A stretch of 64,000 bases of DNA from Rotaria sordida (GCA_905250125.1 CAJNOL010000410.1:79840-143839), one strand, 5' to 3'; positions 25,787 to 38,100 are shown, numbered from the stretch's first letter. Notes: a model not told the origin generated them from the letters alone. Numbers and translations are program-made.

Positions 25787-26585
25787 TCAATGTGTTATTG
25801 AAATAAATAATGGCTGTTGTAATTCTATAGCAAGTAATTGTAAAAGTTTCAAGGCTTGCATCGCTTTGATATGAAATGGAGAAGACACGTCTGGAAAATA
25901 TGTATTGATGGCATCTTCGATGTTTTTTGCACTGGTATTTTCATCACCAGGATGAGCGATGGTTAATCTATTCGACTTGAGCATCTTGAGGGTTTTTCGT
26001 ATTTCTGGCCAATCGTAGCCGTGTTGACTTAAAAAGAATTTGAATAATTCAATATTGTTCAGATTATTGATTTCAGACAATGATCGAAAAGTTCCATTAA
26101 ATGGAGATTCATTTCTGTTCAAGAATTTTCCAATTTTTATTAATATTTGTATTGCTAATAAACTCAGCAGAAGATTTCCTTTGGAAAGGACGGAATTGTG
26201 AAGCTCGTCTTTCATATCGTTTAATTGTTTGCAATATTCATTACCTTTATCCTGGGTTTTATTTAATTTTTCGAATAACATAATAAATAATTTTCTAATC
26301 CCACCGGTAATTTGTTGCAACTCGATGAATTGATCCTCTTCTGCCAGACTCCATAAATCATCAATAATTATATTGAGGGTAGCTTTAACATCTTGACAAA
26401 TATCAACTGATGGAGTATTTTTGCTTTCATTTTTATTTAATGTAATGCATACCGGACGTAGCTGATCGATAGCACCATCCCAACTCTAATTTCTCTTGAC
26501 TATTTGGAAGATGATATTGTATATTTGCTTCTTTGTTTCCGTAGAAATTGGTAGGCCATTGACAATTTCATTAAATTTTTGTAAG
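25787..26585 (-). pseudogene. Broken ORF of unknown family
   Basis: The minus-strand reading frame runs from about 26585 (TRKTLQKFNEIVNG) through SWDGAIDQL, DLWSLAEEDQFIELQQITGG and a helix-rich segment to a stop at 25787. One in-frame TAG near 26486 breaks it before SWDGA. The last 177 residues are uninterrupted and predicted helical, with NSVLSKGNLLLSLLAIQI and RLTIAHPGDEN. The family was not recognised. It follows directly on the ORF1 remnant, and a T-rich ...CCATTTAG before 26583 could be a splice acceptor, so a spliced gene joined to upstream sequence is an alternative to a pseudogene. Confidence 0.5.
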
Positions 26586-26598
26586 GTTTTTCTCGTAT

Positions 26599-27900
26599 CT
26601 AAATGGAAGAATGGAAAACGATTAGAGAAGAAGACAGTTTTTTAGTTAATGCAGCACGAAATTGTTCCACTACCGGGCAGCTAATCACATTAGAAAAGTG
26701 CTCACCACCGCAATAAATGCATTTCGGTTGACTTGAGCATAGGTGTTGTTTTAAATCCGGGAAGGATTGTCCACAGGTTTTGCATGTTTCATTGGAGTAG
26801 GTAAATTGGCGTTTAAAATAGCCAATTCCACAACATTTGCTGCAGATGAGGACCCTCGCAGGAGCAATATAATCTTCCACATCATATGATCTATAGTGAA
26901 TATTAATTTTTCCAGAAGCTCAAATCTGTTCACGAGTTAATGTTGACAGCAATTCAATTTTAACAATTTTAATATTTTGTTAGAATTTATTTTTTAATCT
27001 AATAACATTCTTAATATCAGGAAATTTAGCTTTTAGATCTCCAATAAAATCATTCATATCAATATGAAAATCAACATTTTTTATAATCAATGATAATTGA
27101 GGTGGAATAGAAGGTGACGAAGGAAATGTATAATGTTGAGAGCCGATTTGTGGTGGCCATTTCTCTTCATCGTATAAACTAATAAATGAATTAGCATCTG
27201 TGACAAACAGCAAAATATCATATTCATTGGGGGAGCTTTTGGAAGTTGATGATCTATAGTTAGAAAATAAAATATCAGTTTGATGTTGATTTTTAAAAAA
27301 TAAGGTGATCTCTTCAGAAGCTTGTTTGTCCTTGACATTTCCAGCTGAAAAGCGAATAATAAATGATGAAAAAGGAAATCTGGTTTGAGCATAACATGTT
27401 GCAGCAATGGGAATATCAAGATGGTGTTGGGAGAAATCATGCGTTGCTTTTTGGTGAATCAAATTGGAATTAGTTATAATGCGGTGGTTGTGAGATTGAT
27501 ATTAAGATTGATAATTGTTGTTGACACGAACAGATTGTTGGTGATCTTAGTTCAGCTGATTCTTGTTAAGCATCATCATATTATTATTATTCTTTTTTTT
27601 TCTTGTATGTGACCGTTGTAAAATCTTCATCATGATCTTCAGAATGTACGCGTCTGATGGATCTACCAGGTGAATCAATAGATTGAATATTAATTGGAGA
27701 TGATGGTGCTTGAATATTATTTTGTAAAAGATTTCTGTTAGCATTATAATGAATATGAGTAGTTGAATCATAAAAATAGTCATTGACTAAATTTAACGAA
27801 TTACTAACCATTTGAGCTGTTGATACATGACGAGCATTATGAACTGGTTTGTGATGAAAGAACTGGTTCTGTGGATTGTGACAATTGGCCGCAATGCCGT
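26599..27900 (-). pseudogene. Decayed non-LTR retrotransposon ORF1 (nucleic-acid-binding protein)
   Basis: Read on the minus strand with frame changes: an N-terminal part with Asn/Gln-rich text and SPGRSIRRVHSEDHDEDF (27811-27587), a middle part with WPPQIGSQHYTF and FPDIKNVIRLKNKF (27462-26980), then EDYIAPARVLICSKCCGIG, CKTCGQSFPDLKQHLC and PKCIYCGGEHFSNVISCP (26880-26599). The latter forms three Cys/His knuckles typical of LINE ORF1 proteins. Decay is visible: stops follow LKNKF and LTREQI, the frame shifts near 27590 at a poly-A run, and the first knuckle has lost its His. No endonuclease or reverse transcriptase ORF is in the window, so the copy is 3'-truncated or rearranged. Confidence 0.75.
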
Positions 27901-28234
27901 AAGCTAATTATTCACAAAAACATCGATCACGTGCAACACGTGATAGCACGAACAAGGTCTAATAACGTCAGATATGTGTGTGTGTATATATGATAGCAGA
28001 ATGAGAGAGGAATATACAGGGATTTGTAATTCGAATTATCTGTTTTTGCTATTTAGACTTTTTTCCATCTCATTATAGGATAGTCACTTCCGACAGAGAA
28101 AAAAACAGACAAATATCTGAAATGTCATGTGGATGTTCATTCATGCAGCTCCTTGTAACGAGAAAAAAAGGATAACATTGAAAGTTTTTCATCGCTGAGA
28201 CGATTTAGATTGTTTTCTTGGAGAATTTTCTGAG

Positions 28235-28465
28235 ATGGAACATGACCAACAAATCATCAAAGATTTGGTCATATGTTGTCAAAAAGAATACGAGAGCAAC
28301 AATCAAGAAATGGAAATTCTCAATAAGTTTCAACGAATCTATCACCTATTGAAAGCTATTGCGTGGTTTACACGTCAGTGCTTCACGTACAAAATGCTCA
28401 ACAGGCATTACAAACAAAAGGAAAAAACCATAAGCATTAGATCTAGCAAGATCGTTATTATATAG
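28235..28465 (+). pseudogene. Fragment of ADP-ribosyltransferase-family protein
   Basis: The 76-codon frame reads DQQIIKDLVICCQKEYESNN..EILNKFQRIYHLLKAIAWFTRQCFTYKMLNR. This resembles the segment that precedes the catalytic core in large NAD:arginine ADP-ribosyltransferase-type families of rotifers (pattern ...EF...Y....I.WYT.E.F.Y..LN.AL). The catalytic domain is absent; the frame ends soon after LNRHYKQKEK. It is probably a relic. The identification is from remembered pattern only. Confidence 0.4.
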
Positions 28466-28691
28466 TAATGACGATCGATGTTCGTCATCAAAATTTCTAC
28501 AACCTACAGAAAAACAACAATTAAGTTATTAAGAAAAAACCGCATCATTTAATTCAATTTTAGTTGAGTCATTATAAGATAAAAATCTTGCACATGATGG
28601 ATGCTTTTCAAACCATCCACTATCACAATAAGTTAGAATACTAAATCATAATGAGCTTGACATGAATCTGTGATCGATGCACAGTATGAAG

Positions 28692-29168
28692 CAGAGATGT
28701 CCATCGCGCCGCCGCCGCGGCCGCGGTTGGCGGCGCGGCAGCGGCAGGTTTCTCAAAAATTCATCGCGGCAGTGACGCGGCAGCGGCAAAGTTTTTAAAA
28801 ATTCACCGCGGCAGTGGGGCGACAGCGACAGAATTTTTTTCGAGGACATTGGAAAACTGCATGAATTTGATAGAATTTCATTGTTTACAAAGGAAACACT
28901 CTGAGACTGAATGAATCTGAGGAACTAGTACCAATATTTCTCGTCCCATATAGTTGCTGTAGTGAAATTCGAAACACTTTTTTGAAAACCATCGCGGCAG
29001 CGGTGCGGCAGTGGCAAGTTTATTACTCGTCGCGGCGCGGTAGCGCCGCGGCGACATTTTTTATAGACCATCGCGGCGCGGCAGCGCCGCGGCAGCGCCG
29101 CGACGACTTTTTTTATAAACCGTCGCGGCGCGGCAGCGGCAGATTTTCAGCCGCGATGGACATCTCTG
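28692..29168. mobile_element. Non-autonomous hAT-like foldback with GCGGCAGC arms
   Basis: The ends are a perfect 17-nt inverted repeat: CAGAGATGTCCATCGCG at 28692 and CGCGATGGACATCTCTG ending at 29168. They are flanked by an 8-bp direct repeat GTATGAAG (28684-28691 and 29169-29176), the target-site length of hAT transposons, and CAGAGATG is a hAT-like terminus. Inside, GC-rich blocks of GCGGCAGCGGC and CGCGGCGCGGCAGC alternate with short AT linkers, oriented toward both ends, making a palindrome in AT-rich surroundings. No transposase. Small ORFs across it on both strands are translations of the repeat. Confidence 0.85.
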
Positions 29169-29597
29169 GTATGAAGCCATAATAGGATCACTAGAAGAAA
29201 AACAAAAATATTTTTTCTATCAAATATGTTTTTTTTTCTTACTTTAAGAAACATACTCAACTGGATATTTAACATTTGTATCAACTTTAAAACTTGAAAC
29301 AGACAACTATCCATATAATGAGTCATGATAATATTTACATCGTTTACTATATATAATAAGAATTCGTGGTAGGTGTATGTGCTCTCCTGTGAGTTTTCTC
29401 TTCACCCATACTTTTATTCAACTTAAGCTTGAATCGATACGAAAGTTCACAACTGTACGATTAAGGTGCTTTAGTAGACTATTTTATAGATTGCTTTTCT
29501 TATATGGGTTGATAGCGTTCTTTTAGTTTGACATCGAATTCTTTTAGGTCTCATGTTTAATGTGAATTCACCGGCAAATGCTTAATGTAGATATCTA

Positions 29598-29942
29598 TAC
29601 GAACAAAATGTTCAAATGCAGTTAAAGAGAAATTTTCTTATTTATTTGTTGTTTGTTCTAAATGAATAAATATAAAAGAAATTAAATTAATCATACACAT
29701 TACATTATAATATAAGCAGGCAATGTGAGCGTAAATTATGGGATGATATTCTAGGTGATAGATGTTGGTCAAGGTTTATTCTGTTGTTATATATTTATGA
29801 AGTTGTATCAAGTCTGACGATGATCTTTAACATAAGATCGATAATTCACATAATTTCTTTTATATTTATCCATCTAGAACAAACAACAAATAAATGATAA
29901 AATTTCTCTTTAGCTGCATTTGAACATTTTGTTTGTATAGTA
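29598..29942. mobile_element. ~345-bp foldback element
   Basis: The ~85-nt arm at 29598-29683 (ACAAAATGTTCAAATGCAG, AAAGAGAAATTTTCTTA, TTTGTTGTTTGTTCTA) recurs as reverse complement at 29853-29942. The spacer of about 170 nt has no ORF. Both ends adjoin CTATA/TATAG, so a TA or TATA-type target is possible but not certain. Confidence 0.8.
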
Positions 29943-30893
29943 TTTAAAAACGCTCATAATCATTCATGTTACATTTAATAATTTTTTATTTGTATTCTTA
30001 GCGTCAACTATTCGTGAATATTTGCGTAAATTTCTCCTATCTAGAAGCTATATTTTTTACATGAAAAATAAGATTCAAAATCAATTTATCATTGATAGAA
30101 CGATAAAAAAAGATCTTAATCTGTCTTGACTAACATGCATTCATGATTAAATTATATTCGCTTTGATCAAACACAGGAAAACAGGATGGTTTCCATGTTG
30201 GTTAATGAAATCAATCATCATAGTTTTTTATTTTTATTTTATTATTTGAATGAATTTTCAAGTGATGATTTGAGAAAGATTAATATTATTTGAAGAGAAA
30301 TCCTAAGTCATATTCTTGGACAATCATATCAATCAACAAACTATATTGATACAAGATCATTACTAAAAGTGTATAGAAATCATTTCAAAGATTTGTAGAA
30401 TCATGTTAATTAAATTTAAGTTTATCAAAGAATTTTATTTCAAATTTTATGAATCAATAAGATCTTTTTTTTTATCATGGATTATAGATTGATTTATTAT
30501 TACAAATTTAATAAACTTTCATTGACATGATCTATGGCGACATCTAGATAATGAAACCCACGTGATTTATTATTGACAGAAAAAAATAGAATATACTATT
30601 TAATTATTCTTAGTTAGGTTATTCTTTTTAAACAAATTCAAAGTATATATAAAACTAAATAAAATAATATAAAATGAAAGTTCAATGGATCATTTAAAGA
30701 CGAATAAAATATTATTTTGTTCTACAACTTTTAACACTCGTTCCGAGTGGATCGGGAGTTCTTTTATTTTTATTTTTTGTTCATTAGATCTTGTCTGTAT
30801 TCAATTCATTTTTTCTTGTTTTCCTAAAAGATTTTATTTAATTAATTTTTTTTTATTGTTATTTAATAACAAGAAGCTTTTTTTTTTAGATTT

Positions 30894-33800
30894 ATGAGAA
30901 TGATGTTAACTCGCTCTGCATATAACAATGCAGCACTTCGATGTGCTACATTTTCTTTGCGTATGCTTAAACGGCCTTCATCTTCGTATAATCAAGTTGC
31001 TTCTTTTATTCATATATCACAAAAAAGAACAACTAATGTTCCAATTTCAGCAATAAACAATTCCACATTGGTAAATTTTCTATTAAAAAAAGAAAAAAAA
31101 CTTTATATATATTTAAATTTCGATGTTTAGCATTTTGGTTGTCGTTCATTTTCACTATCATTATCACGATTATCATCTGTTGTTCCATTTAAATTAGCTG
31201 ATATTGGTGAAGGTATACGTGAAGTTGAAGTTAAAGAATGGTTTGTTTATTCATATTAAATTTTCTTTTAAATAAAAAACAAGAAAAAAAAACAAATTCT
31301 TCAGGTATACAAAAGTTGGTGATACTGTTAAACAATTTGATAAAATTTGCGAAGTTCAATCTGATAAAGCAAATGTAACAATAACATCCCGTTATGATGG
31401 AAAAATAACTAAAATTTATTATAAAGTTGGTGATACAGCTATAGTTGGTGAACCACTTGTTGATATTAAACTTGAAGAAGGAGTTGATGTACCAGTTGGA
31501 ACTAAAAGTAAATAATTAAGTTTTTAAATAAATTAAATCAAAATTTAGTTTTTTATTAAGCTGCAACTGTTACTCCGGAAGAACCACCGAATATTGAAGT
31601 ATCAAGTAAAACACCATCATCAAATCTTTTAGCTGCGCCTGCAGTTAGACGATTCGCTAAAGAATTACAAGTAAATAAAGAAGAAAAAAATTGTTTTTTT
31701 TTCTTCATTTTAATGATACTTCTACGGTTTTTGTTAAAATTAGATTTCATTAGATGATGTTCAAGGTACAGGAAAAGATGGAAGAATTTTAAAAGAAGAT
31801 TTATTAAATTATAAATCTGAAACATCAACACCATCAAAAGCTGCTGCTCCAATTAGTTTGTTTTATATATTAAGACAGAAAACAAAAACTGAAAATTTAT
31901 TCTTTTTAATTTCTTAAAAGGTTCACCACCACCACCATCATCACCACCAACAGTTAAAGAAACTACTCCAACAATAAAACTTCAACCACCATCAACAACT
32001 CCAGTAGCAGATCGAAATGAACCAATAAAAGGTATTCGTAAAGCAATGGTTAAAACAATGACTCAAGCAAATTCCGTACCACATTTTACATATTCTGATG
32101 AATATGATATGACACAATTAGTTAAATTAAGAAAACAATTAAAAAAAGAAAATAAAGATATTAAAATGTCTTATTTACCATTTATAATTAAAGCATGTTC
32201 ACAAGCTTTACATAATTATCCAATTCTTAATGCATATGTGGATTCAAAATGTGAAAATATTACGTATAAAGTATGATTAACAAAAAATAAATAAATAAAT
32301 AAACTTTTATTTTAATAAGATTTTATTAAATAAAAGGGTTCGCATAATATTGGCATTGCAATGGATACAAAAGATGGATTATTAGTACCGAATATTAAAA
32401 ATGTTCAACAATTATCAATAAATCAAATTTCCAATGAACTTAATCGTCTTCAACAGCTTGGAAAAGCTGGAAAATTATCAACAGATGATTTGACAGGAGG
32501 AACTTTTTCATTATCAAATATTGGAGCAGTAAGAAATGTTTTTATTCCAGTTATTAGATATATTATAAAACAAAATTGATTGAGCTTTCCGATGAATGAT
32601 TGAAAAGGATAAATGAAGAGTTTATTGTATGGTTTGAATGTTGGTTTTTTTTTGTGAGAAACGAATGGGTATAATATAGATTATTCTAAAACGGTTTCAC
32701 TACAGTTTATTTATATTGGCAATCGTTAATGGAGAAGAGATCCATACTGAGATCATTCCAAACAATAGAGGCTACCTCGTGCCTCAAGATTACAGCGGAT
32801 TGAAGTACTCTATTTGTAACACAATATAGACATGCGCAAATCTTTATTCATTAATAAGAAAATGGAGGTTAATGCTTTTAAATAGTGAAAAACCAGAAAA
32901 ATGTTAAAAAAAGGCATTTTTTTACCCTGGGATAAACACCAGTATTTCCGTCTTAAATCCTTTGCATTAAGACCTATCGACCTCGAATTGCTGCTTGCAA
33001 TCAAAGTTTACTGAATTCTATGTCTAATCAACGTATCAAGCAAAATAATTGAATCTTGTGCGTCTTTTACTCAGTAGCGGATAGATATCAGCGTGACCGC
33101 CGCGACTCATGGTCACGGTCACTGTCGTGATCGTGCAGCGTGACCAATTTTTGAAAAAACATCGTGACCGTGACCAAACTCATCGTGACTGTAATATAAC
33201 CGTGATCAAAAATTATTGGTCACATCGATGTCTAGTAGCGGAACTGCTTGCGACTACTGTAGAATAAGTTGATGAGTATGCTATGATTGATGAGCCTGAG
33301 ACGTTGTAAAGATTAAAAGAAGGTAGGCATGTAATAACAATTTTTGGTAAAATTTCAAGAGAGAAACGTAAAATATAAAAATAATTTGCTGCGTTTGCCG
33401 AGTAAAACTAAAAATTTTCAATTATTAGGAAAATAATATAAACTCCGGCCAGTTTTTTACTCACATTTTCTCTTCCGGAGAAGCAGTTCAAAAATTCCTT
33501 AGGGCGAACATCTACTTTTGAAAGCACGAACATTTAGTGTATAGCATAATAATCAAAAATTCCCGAAGGACACCGCTCCCACGCTGAAAAAAAATACATT
33601 GATTCCGACACAACACCTTCATTGCGTGACTGCTGATTATTATCGTAGAGTAATGAGGGAGTCTTTTTTGACAGCCAATAGCCGTAGAGTTGCCCCATGT
33701 TCATGGAACATTTTAAAAATCTCTATGGAGCGCATGATGGACCATTTTATTATTCGAGACGAACTGAGAGAAAATCAAAAAAATGATTTTGTGCTCATCG

Positions 33801-34985
33801 GACAAAACAAAAAGCGTACGAAACGCGTAAGCATAAACAAGAGTACGAAACAATCCGAGAGATCTATTTTTGATATTAACTATTATATTTCAAGGATCTT
33901 TTAGCAAGTGATCAAGTCCTTTTTGTTTTAAGTAAAAAAAAATGTTTCAAGTATGATGAAGCATGTATAAAAAAATAACGACATACAATTCTCTGCCATT
34001 TACATGAAATGTACGATCGTTGTTTTGAATATTCCTTTAATTAAAATATTATACAAACTTTGACAATTATGAGAATTATCTTTAACTAAAGACCCATTAT
34101 TTAATTTCTTTACATATGTCTAACAAAAGTCTTTTACTAGAACATAATATCCTATGAAATGTTCAATGTAATCAAAATATTGTAAAGTTTTCATCCCTAC
34201 GAACAAATTTTACACTTATTATTCAAATTTTAGTAGAAAACTCTAGTTCATTTTCAAATGATGATGCATTCTTTCTTTGTGAAATTATTTATGTTTGTAA
34301 CATATATACCTTCCGGCATTGTTTTATTACATATTCCTATAAAAAGCATGCTAATAGGATTAAATTTCACTATATTAGAAAACTTGTTGAATTAGTCATT
34401 ATATGGAAAATGAAAAGACGATCCGATAAGATTTATTATATAATGAGACAATAATAATTTAAAAAAGTCATATAACAAATTCTAGACATTAAAAAAAATA
34501 TATAAATAATAAAGAAAATAACAAAGGTTGTCTATATGAATAAAACTGTATAATTGATTAATAAATTTACTTTTGAAACATTCTTTAGAAAGTCGAAATT
34601 TAAATCTGGAAATCAAAAATTTAAATTTAAATTTTATAATTTACATAGATTGGTGGAACCTATGCAGTACCTGTTCTTCTTTTACCTGAAGTAGCCATTG
34701 GTGCACTTGGTAAAATAGTGGTAAGATAATTATTTAGGTTTTTTTATTTCCAAGTTTCGTATTTATTTTAATATGTAGCGACGTGTAGTACCAGATGAAG
34801 AAGATGATGAAAGTTCATCATCAAGTTCAAGTGATGATGAATATTGTTCATGTCGAGTTCGTTCAATGATGTCCGTTAGTTGGTCAGCTGATCATCGTGT
34901 TATTGATGGGGCTACAATGGCTCGATTTTCTAATGCACTTAAATATTTACTTGAAAATCCGCTTCAACTTCTTCTAAACCAATAA
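30894..34985 (+). CDS. DBT: Branched-chain alpha-keto acid dehydrogenase E2 (dihydrolipoyl transacylase)
   Basis: Nine exons: 30894-31070, 31131-31240, 31305-31507, 31561-31670, 31744-31855, 31921-32270, 32337-32528, 34649-34720, 34779-34985; 510 residues. An Arg/Ser-rich N-terminus suits a mitochondrial presequence. The lipoyl domain (residues ~77-150) carries [13 protein letters not shown] and [13 protein letters not shown] with the lipoyl Lys near 117. The peripheral subunit-binding domain is [20 protein letters not shown]. The C-terminal acyltransferase core includes [37 protein letters not shown] and the active site DHRVIDG (His ~481, Asp ~485). The protein forms the core of the mitochondrial complex that degrades Val, Leu and Ile keto acids. 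Oddities: a 2.1-kb intron before the last two exons, and an acidic/Ser-rich insertion replacing the usual strand before the active site. Start could also be the ATG at 30900 or 30903. A T-tract plus AG lies 5 nt upstream of the first ATG. Confidence 0.95.
33082..33234. mobile_element. 153-bp hAT-like foldback with GTGACC arms in a DBT intron
   Basis: Flanked by a perfect 8-bp direct repeat GTAGCGGA (33074-33081 and 33235-33242). Ends are TAGATATCAGCGTGACC and, on the other strand, TAGACATCGATGTGACC. The interior is almost wholly GTGACC/GGTCAC variants in both orientations. The structure parallels the element at 28692-29168 but with an unrelated repeated motif. Confidence 0.85.
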
Positions 34986-35131
34986 CTTATATTCTTTTTT
35001 TGTTTTTAAAAACACTATTCTGTTCGAAGACAGATATATATTTTCCCCCCCGTATTCGTTGCTTAAAACCTAACTTTTTATCTTTCTTCTTTTTTCTTTT
35101 TCTAGATAAATTTATTTGTAAAAATTATCTA
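34986..35131 (+). promoter_or_regulatory. Short DBT-GAK intercistronic region with acceptor-like site
   Basis: Only 146 bp separate the DBT stop from the GAK ATG. A long pyrimidine tract ending TTTTTCTAG at about 35075-35105 sits 26 nt before the ATG, exactly like a 3' splice acceptor, and no AATAAA is seen after the DBT stop. This fits spliced-leader trans-splicing of a downstream operon gene, a process known in bdelloid rotifers; an ordinary 5'-UTR intron is the alternative. Confidence 0.5.
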
Positions 35132-38100
35132 ATGGTTGATATATTTAAATCGGCTATTGATGCAGCATTTGGCGCTGGATCAAGTGCTCGTATATCAAAT
35201 AATATGGGATTTGTTGGTGGATCATCAACAACAGCAAGTGGAGGAGTTAAAAGTGATTTTACTGGACAAATTGTTGAGGTTGGAAATATTCGATTGAGAG
35301 TTGGAAATCAAATAGCTGAAGGTTAATTGATTTTAAAATAGAAAAAAAAAAGATTTTCATTATTTGTTCTTGACTTTTTATTTGTTTCTTAGGTGGTTAT
35401 GCATTAGTTTTTATTGCTTATGATGTTAAAACTAATAAAGAATATGCATTAAAAGTAAAATAATTTATTTATAAAAAGAAAGGAAAAAAAAATTTTTATT
35501 TTATTTCAGAGATTATTTGCTGCAGATGATAGTGCAAAAAAAGCTATTGCTCAAGAAATTTCATTTCTCGTATGTATATTAATTGAAGAACAGAGAGGCA
35601 TGAAAGCCATTTTTTGACTTCCTTGAATTTTCCTCAGTTTATGACATTTTTGTTTCATGTTTTCATGAGAAATCACTTGGTAACAAAATCAAGCTTTTTC
35701 TAAAGCATCCAGAGGAAAGTGAAGCATGTAAATTTTCCCATAGTAAGACACCTTGAACTGAAAACTATATCAATCGACTACTTATTCTATAGCTTATCTT
35801 TGAGAAAGATTTCAGCTCGAACGATTAAGAGAGCCTCCCCGAAAAAAACGTCAATTTTGGTTAAATTTTGTCGATTTTGTGATTTCTCGCTCGTTAGATA
35901 GAGCTAAGTGTCTACTTTCGAATGCACTATAGTTTATTGATTTTATAACGAGGTTTAAGGATATTGTACAGGCTTTTCTCAACCTCCCATAGAAGAAAAT
36001 AAGGTTTCTTTTAAAAAAGTTTTGTTTTTAACGTTCCCGTGCGTCTCAGATTTCTGTACCGTTTTAAACGCTAGAAAGCTGGCCTTGGTGCCAAACGGAA
36101 GGCAAAAATTAGCTCTACAACCCAACAGAGTTGAATTTGTCGATTTCCTCATTAATGTTTATAAGAAACTAACTTTTCCGGACCTACTGCCATCGGTTTT
36201 TTCATATATTATCAGAAAAATTTTCTAAAAACACAAGCTAGGAGAGAGAATCGAAAAATCGGGCCCTATTAAGTTGTAGCGCCACATATTGGCTACATTT
36301 TAAAACCAGCTTGAACTTTCTAGCATTCGAAATAGCGGAGAGATTTGGGATACACAGAAACCTAAATTTTGACTCATAACCTTATGCTAACTCTTTGTGT
36401 AGACTGAATCTATCGAGCTGAAATTTTTACTGTGAGGTGTCTACGTCTACTGAAAATTTCATCATGATTGGATGCTCAAAAAAAAATTTCATTTTAGAAG
36501 AGGGGGGAGTCCTTTTAAAGGAGTTGCTGAGTGCTGATATAAATATTGTTTCAAACGAGTATCACAATCACTTACTGATATTATCATTTCTATTGGTTTT
36601 TTCCTAAATATTTCGAGTTCAACTCTTTTAGAAATGAAGTAGAATTTCGTTTAGATACCATTTTTTTGCATTTTAGACTGATATTTAATAGATTTCAATT
36701 AGAAAGAGTACAGTTTGAGTCAAAATCAATAACATATTTAGAATCTTCATATAGAATTGAGTAGACTGGCATGTGTTTCTAAGTTTGGCATTGGATCTTT
36801 CTTTTCTTGAAAAATTCAACGGGGGTACCTAACCCTAAAAAATCAGTTCAATTAGGAAACTATTCGCACAATGAAAAATAAGTTCTGAACTCTTGAGACG
36901 TTACTAGAAGACCAAAGGACAGATAATTACACAATAAAAAAAAGTGCATTGATTATATTCATTTTTTTTGCCTGATCTCTGATGAACGCAAAACTTCGAA
37001 ACTCAGTAAATGAGCTAAATAATGGCTCTTATCCGTTCGTGTCCTTTCGTTGTTTATTTGTATGTTTATTTTTAGCAAAAATTAAATGGGAATCCAAATA
37101 TAGTTCCATATGTTGCGGCTGCATCAAATCAAGATACAACATTACGTCGTACAGAATATCTTCTTGTTACAGAATATTGTTCAGGTGGTCGATTATATGA
37201 AAAAGTTGTATATCGTAAAAATCCATTAGAAGTTGAACAAGTTATACAAATTTATTATCAAATTTGTCGTGCAGTTAAACATATGCATGAACAACAACCT
37301 CCTATTATACATCGAGATTTAAAAGTTGAAAATTGTCTTTTAACTTCAAAAGGTTTTATACAATTATGTGATTTTGGTTCAGCGACAACAAAAGTTTTTT
37401 TACCTGATGAAACATGGTCAGTTAAAAAACGAGATTATGTTGAAGATGAAATGACTAAAGTAACAACACCAATGTATAGAGCACCAGAAATGTTAGATAC
37501 ATATAATAATTATCCAATTAATGAACAAGTTGATATTTGGGTATTAGATATATATTATTCTAATTTATTTCTTCTTCCTACAATTTTATGAAATTTTAGG
37601 CACTTGGTTGTCTTTTGTATTATTTATGTTTTATTAATCATCCATTTGAAGATTCAGCTAAATTAAGAATTCTCAATGCAAAGTATACAATACCATCTAA
37701 TAATACAAGATATATTGTACTTCATGATCTTATACGTAAGTTTATTTTAAGAAACAATGTGTGTGAAATGAAAGTATTTCTATTCCTGAAGAGTCTTGAT
37801 GAATGTTTTAGACACCCGAAATTTTTCTTTGAATGGACAACTCGAAAATTTATGTAAAAAAAATGATAGCAGAATACATGGCTAATTTTTGCAATAAGTG
37901 ACAACATTTTCAGATAGAAATCAACAAACTCTACCAAATACATACACATTTTAAGTGTAGTTTGATTTAATTTTTTGAGACCGTTTTGTGAAAATATTTT
38001 AATATAAAATTTAATTTTTATTCAAAAATCGCGATGTTTTTAAAATATTAAACATTTTATACTGTTTTCGTTCGTTGGAATAAGCATCGAATTCTGAATA

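Noticed and set aside
28646-29182. Arg/Pro/His-rich ORFs on both strands (28646-28849 minus, 28982-29182 plus)
   Set aside because: They are translations of the GC-rich repeat of the hAT-like element and have no independent coding signal.
33599-33904. 101-codon plus-strand ORF in the large DBT intron
   Set aside because: No family resemblance; lies between exons of DBT near a repeat insertion and could be an unrecognised transposon scrap, but nothing supports a gene.
37722-37949. Minus-strand ORF opposite GAK exon 5 and intron
   Set aside because: Shadow of the coding strand and AT-rich intron.
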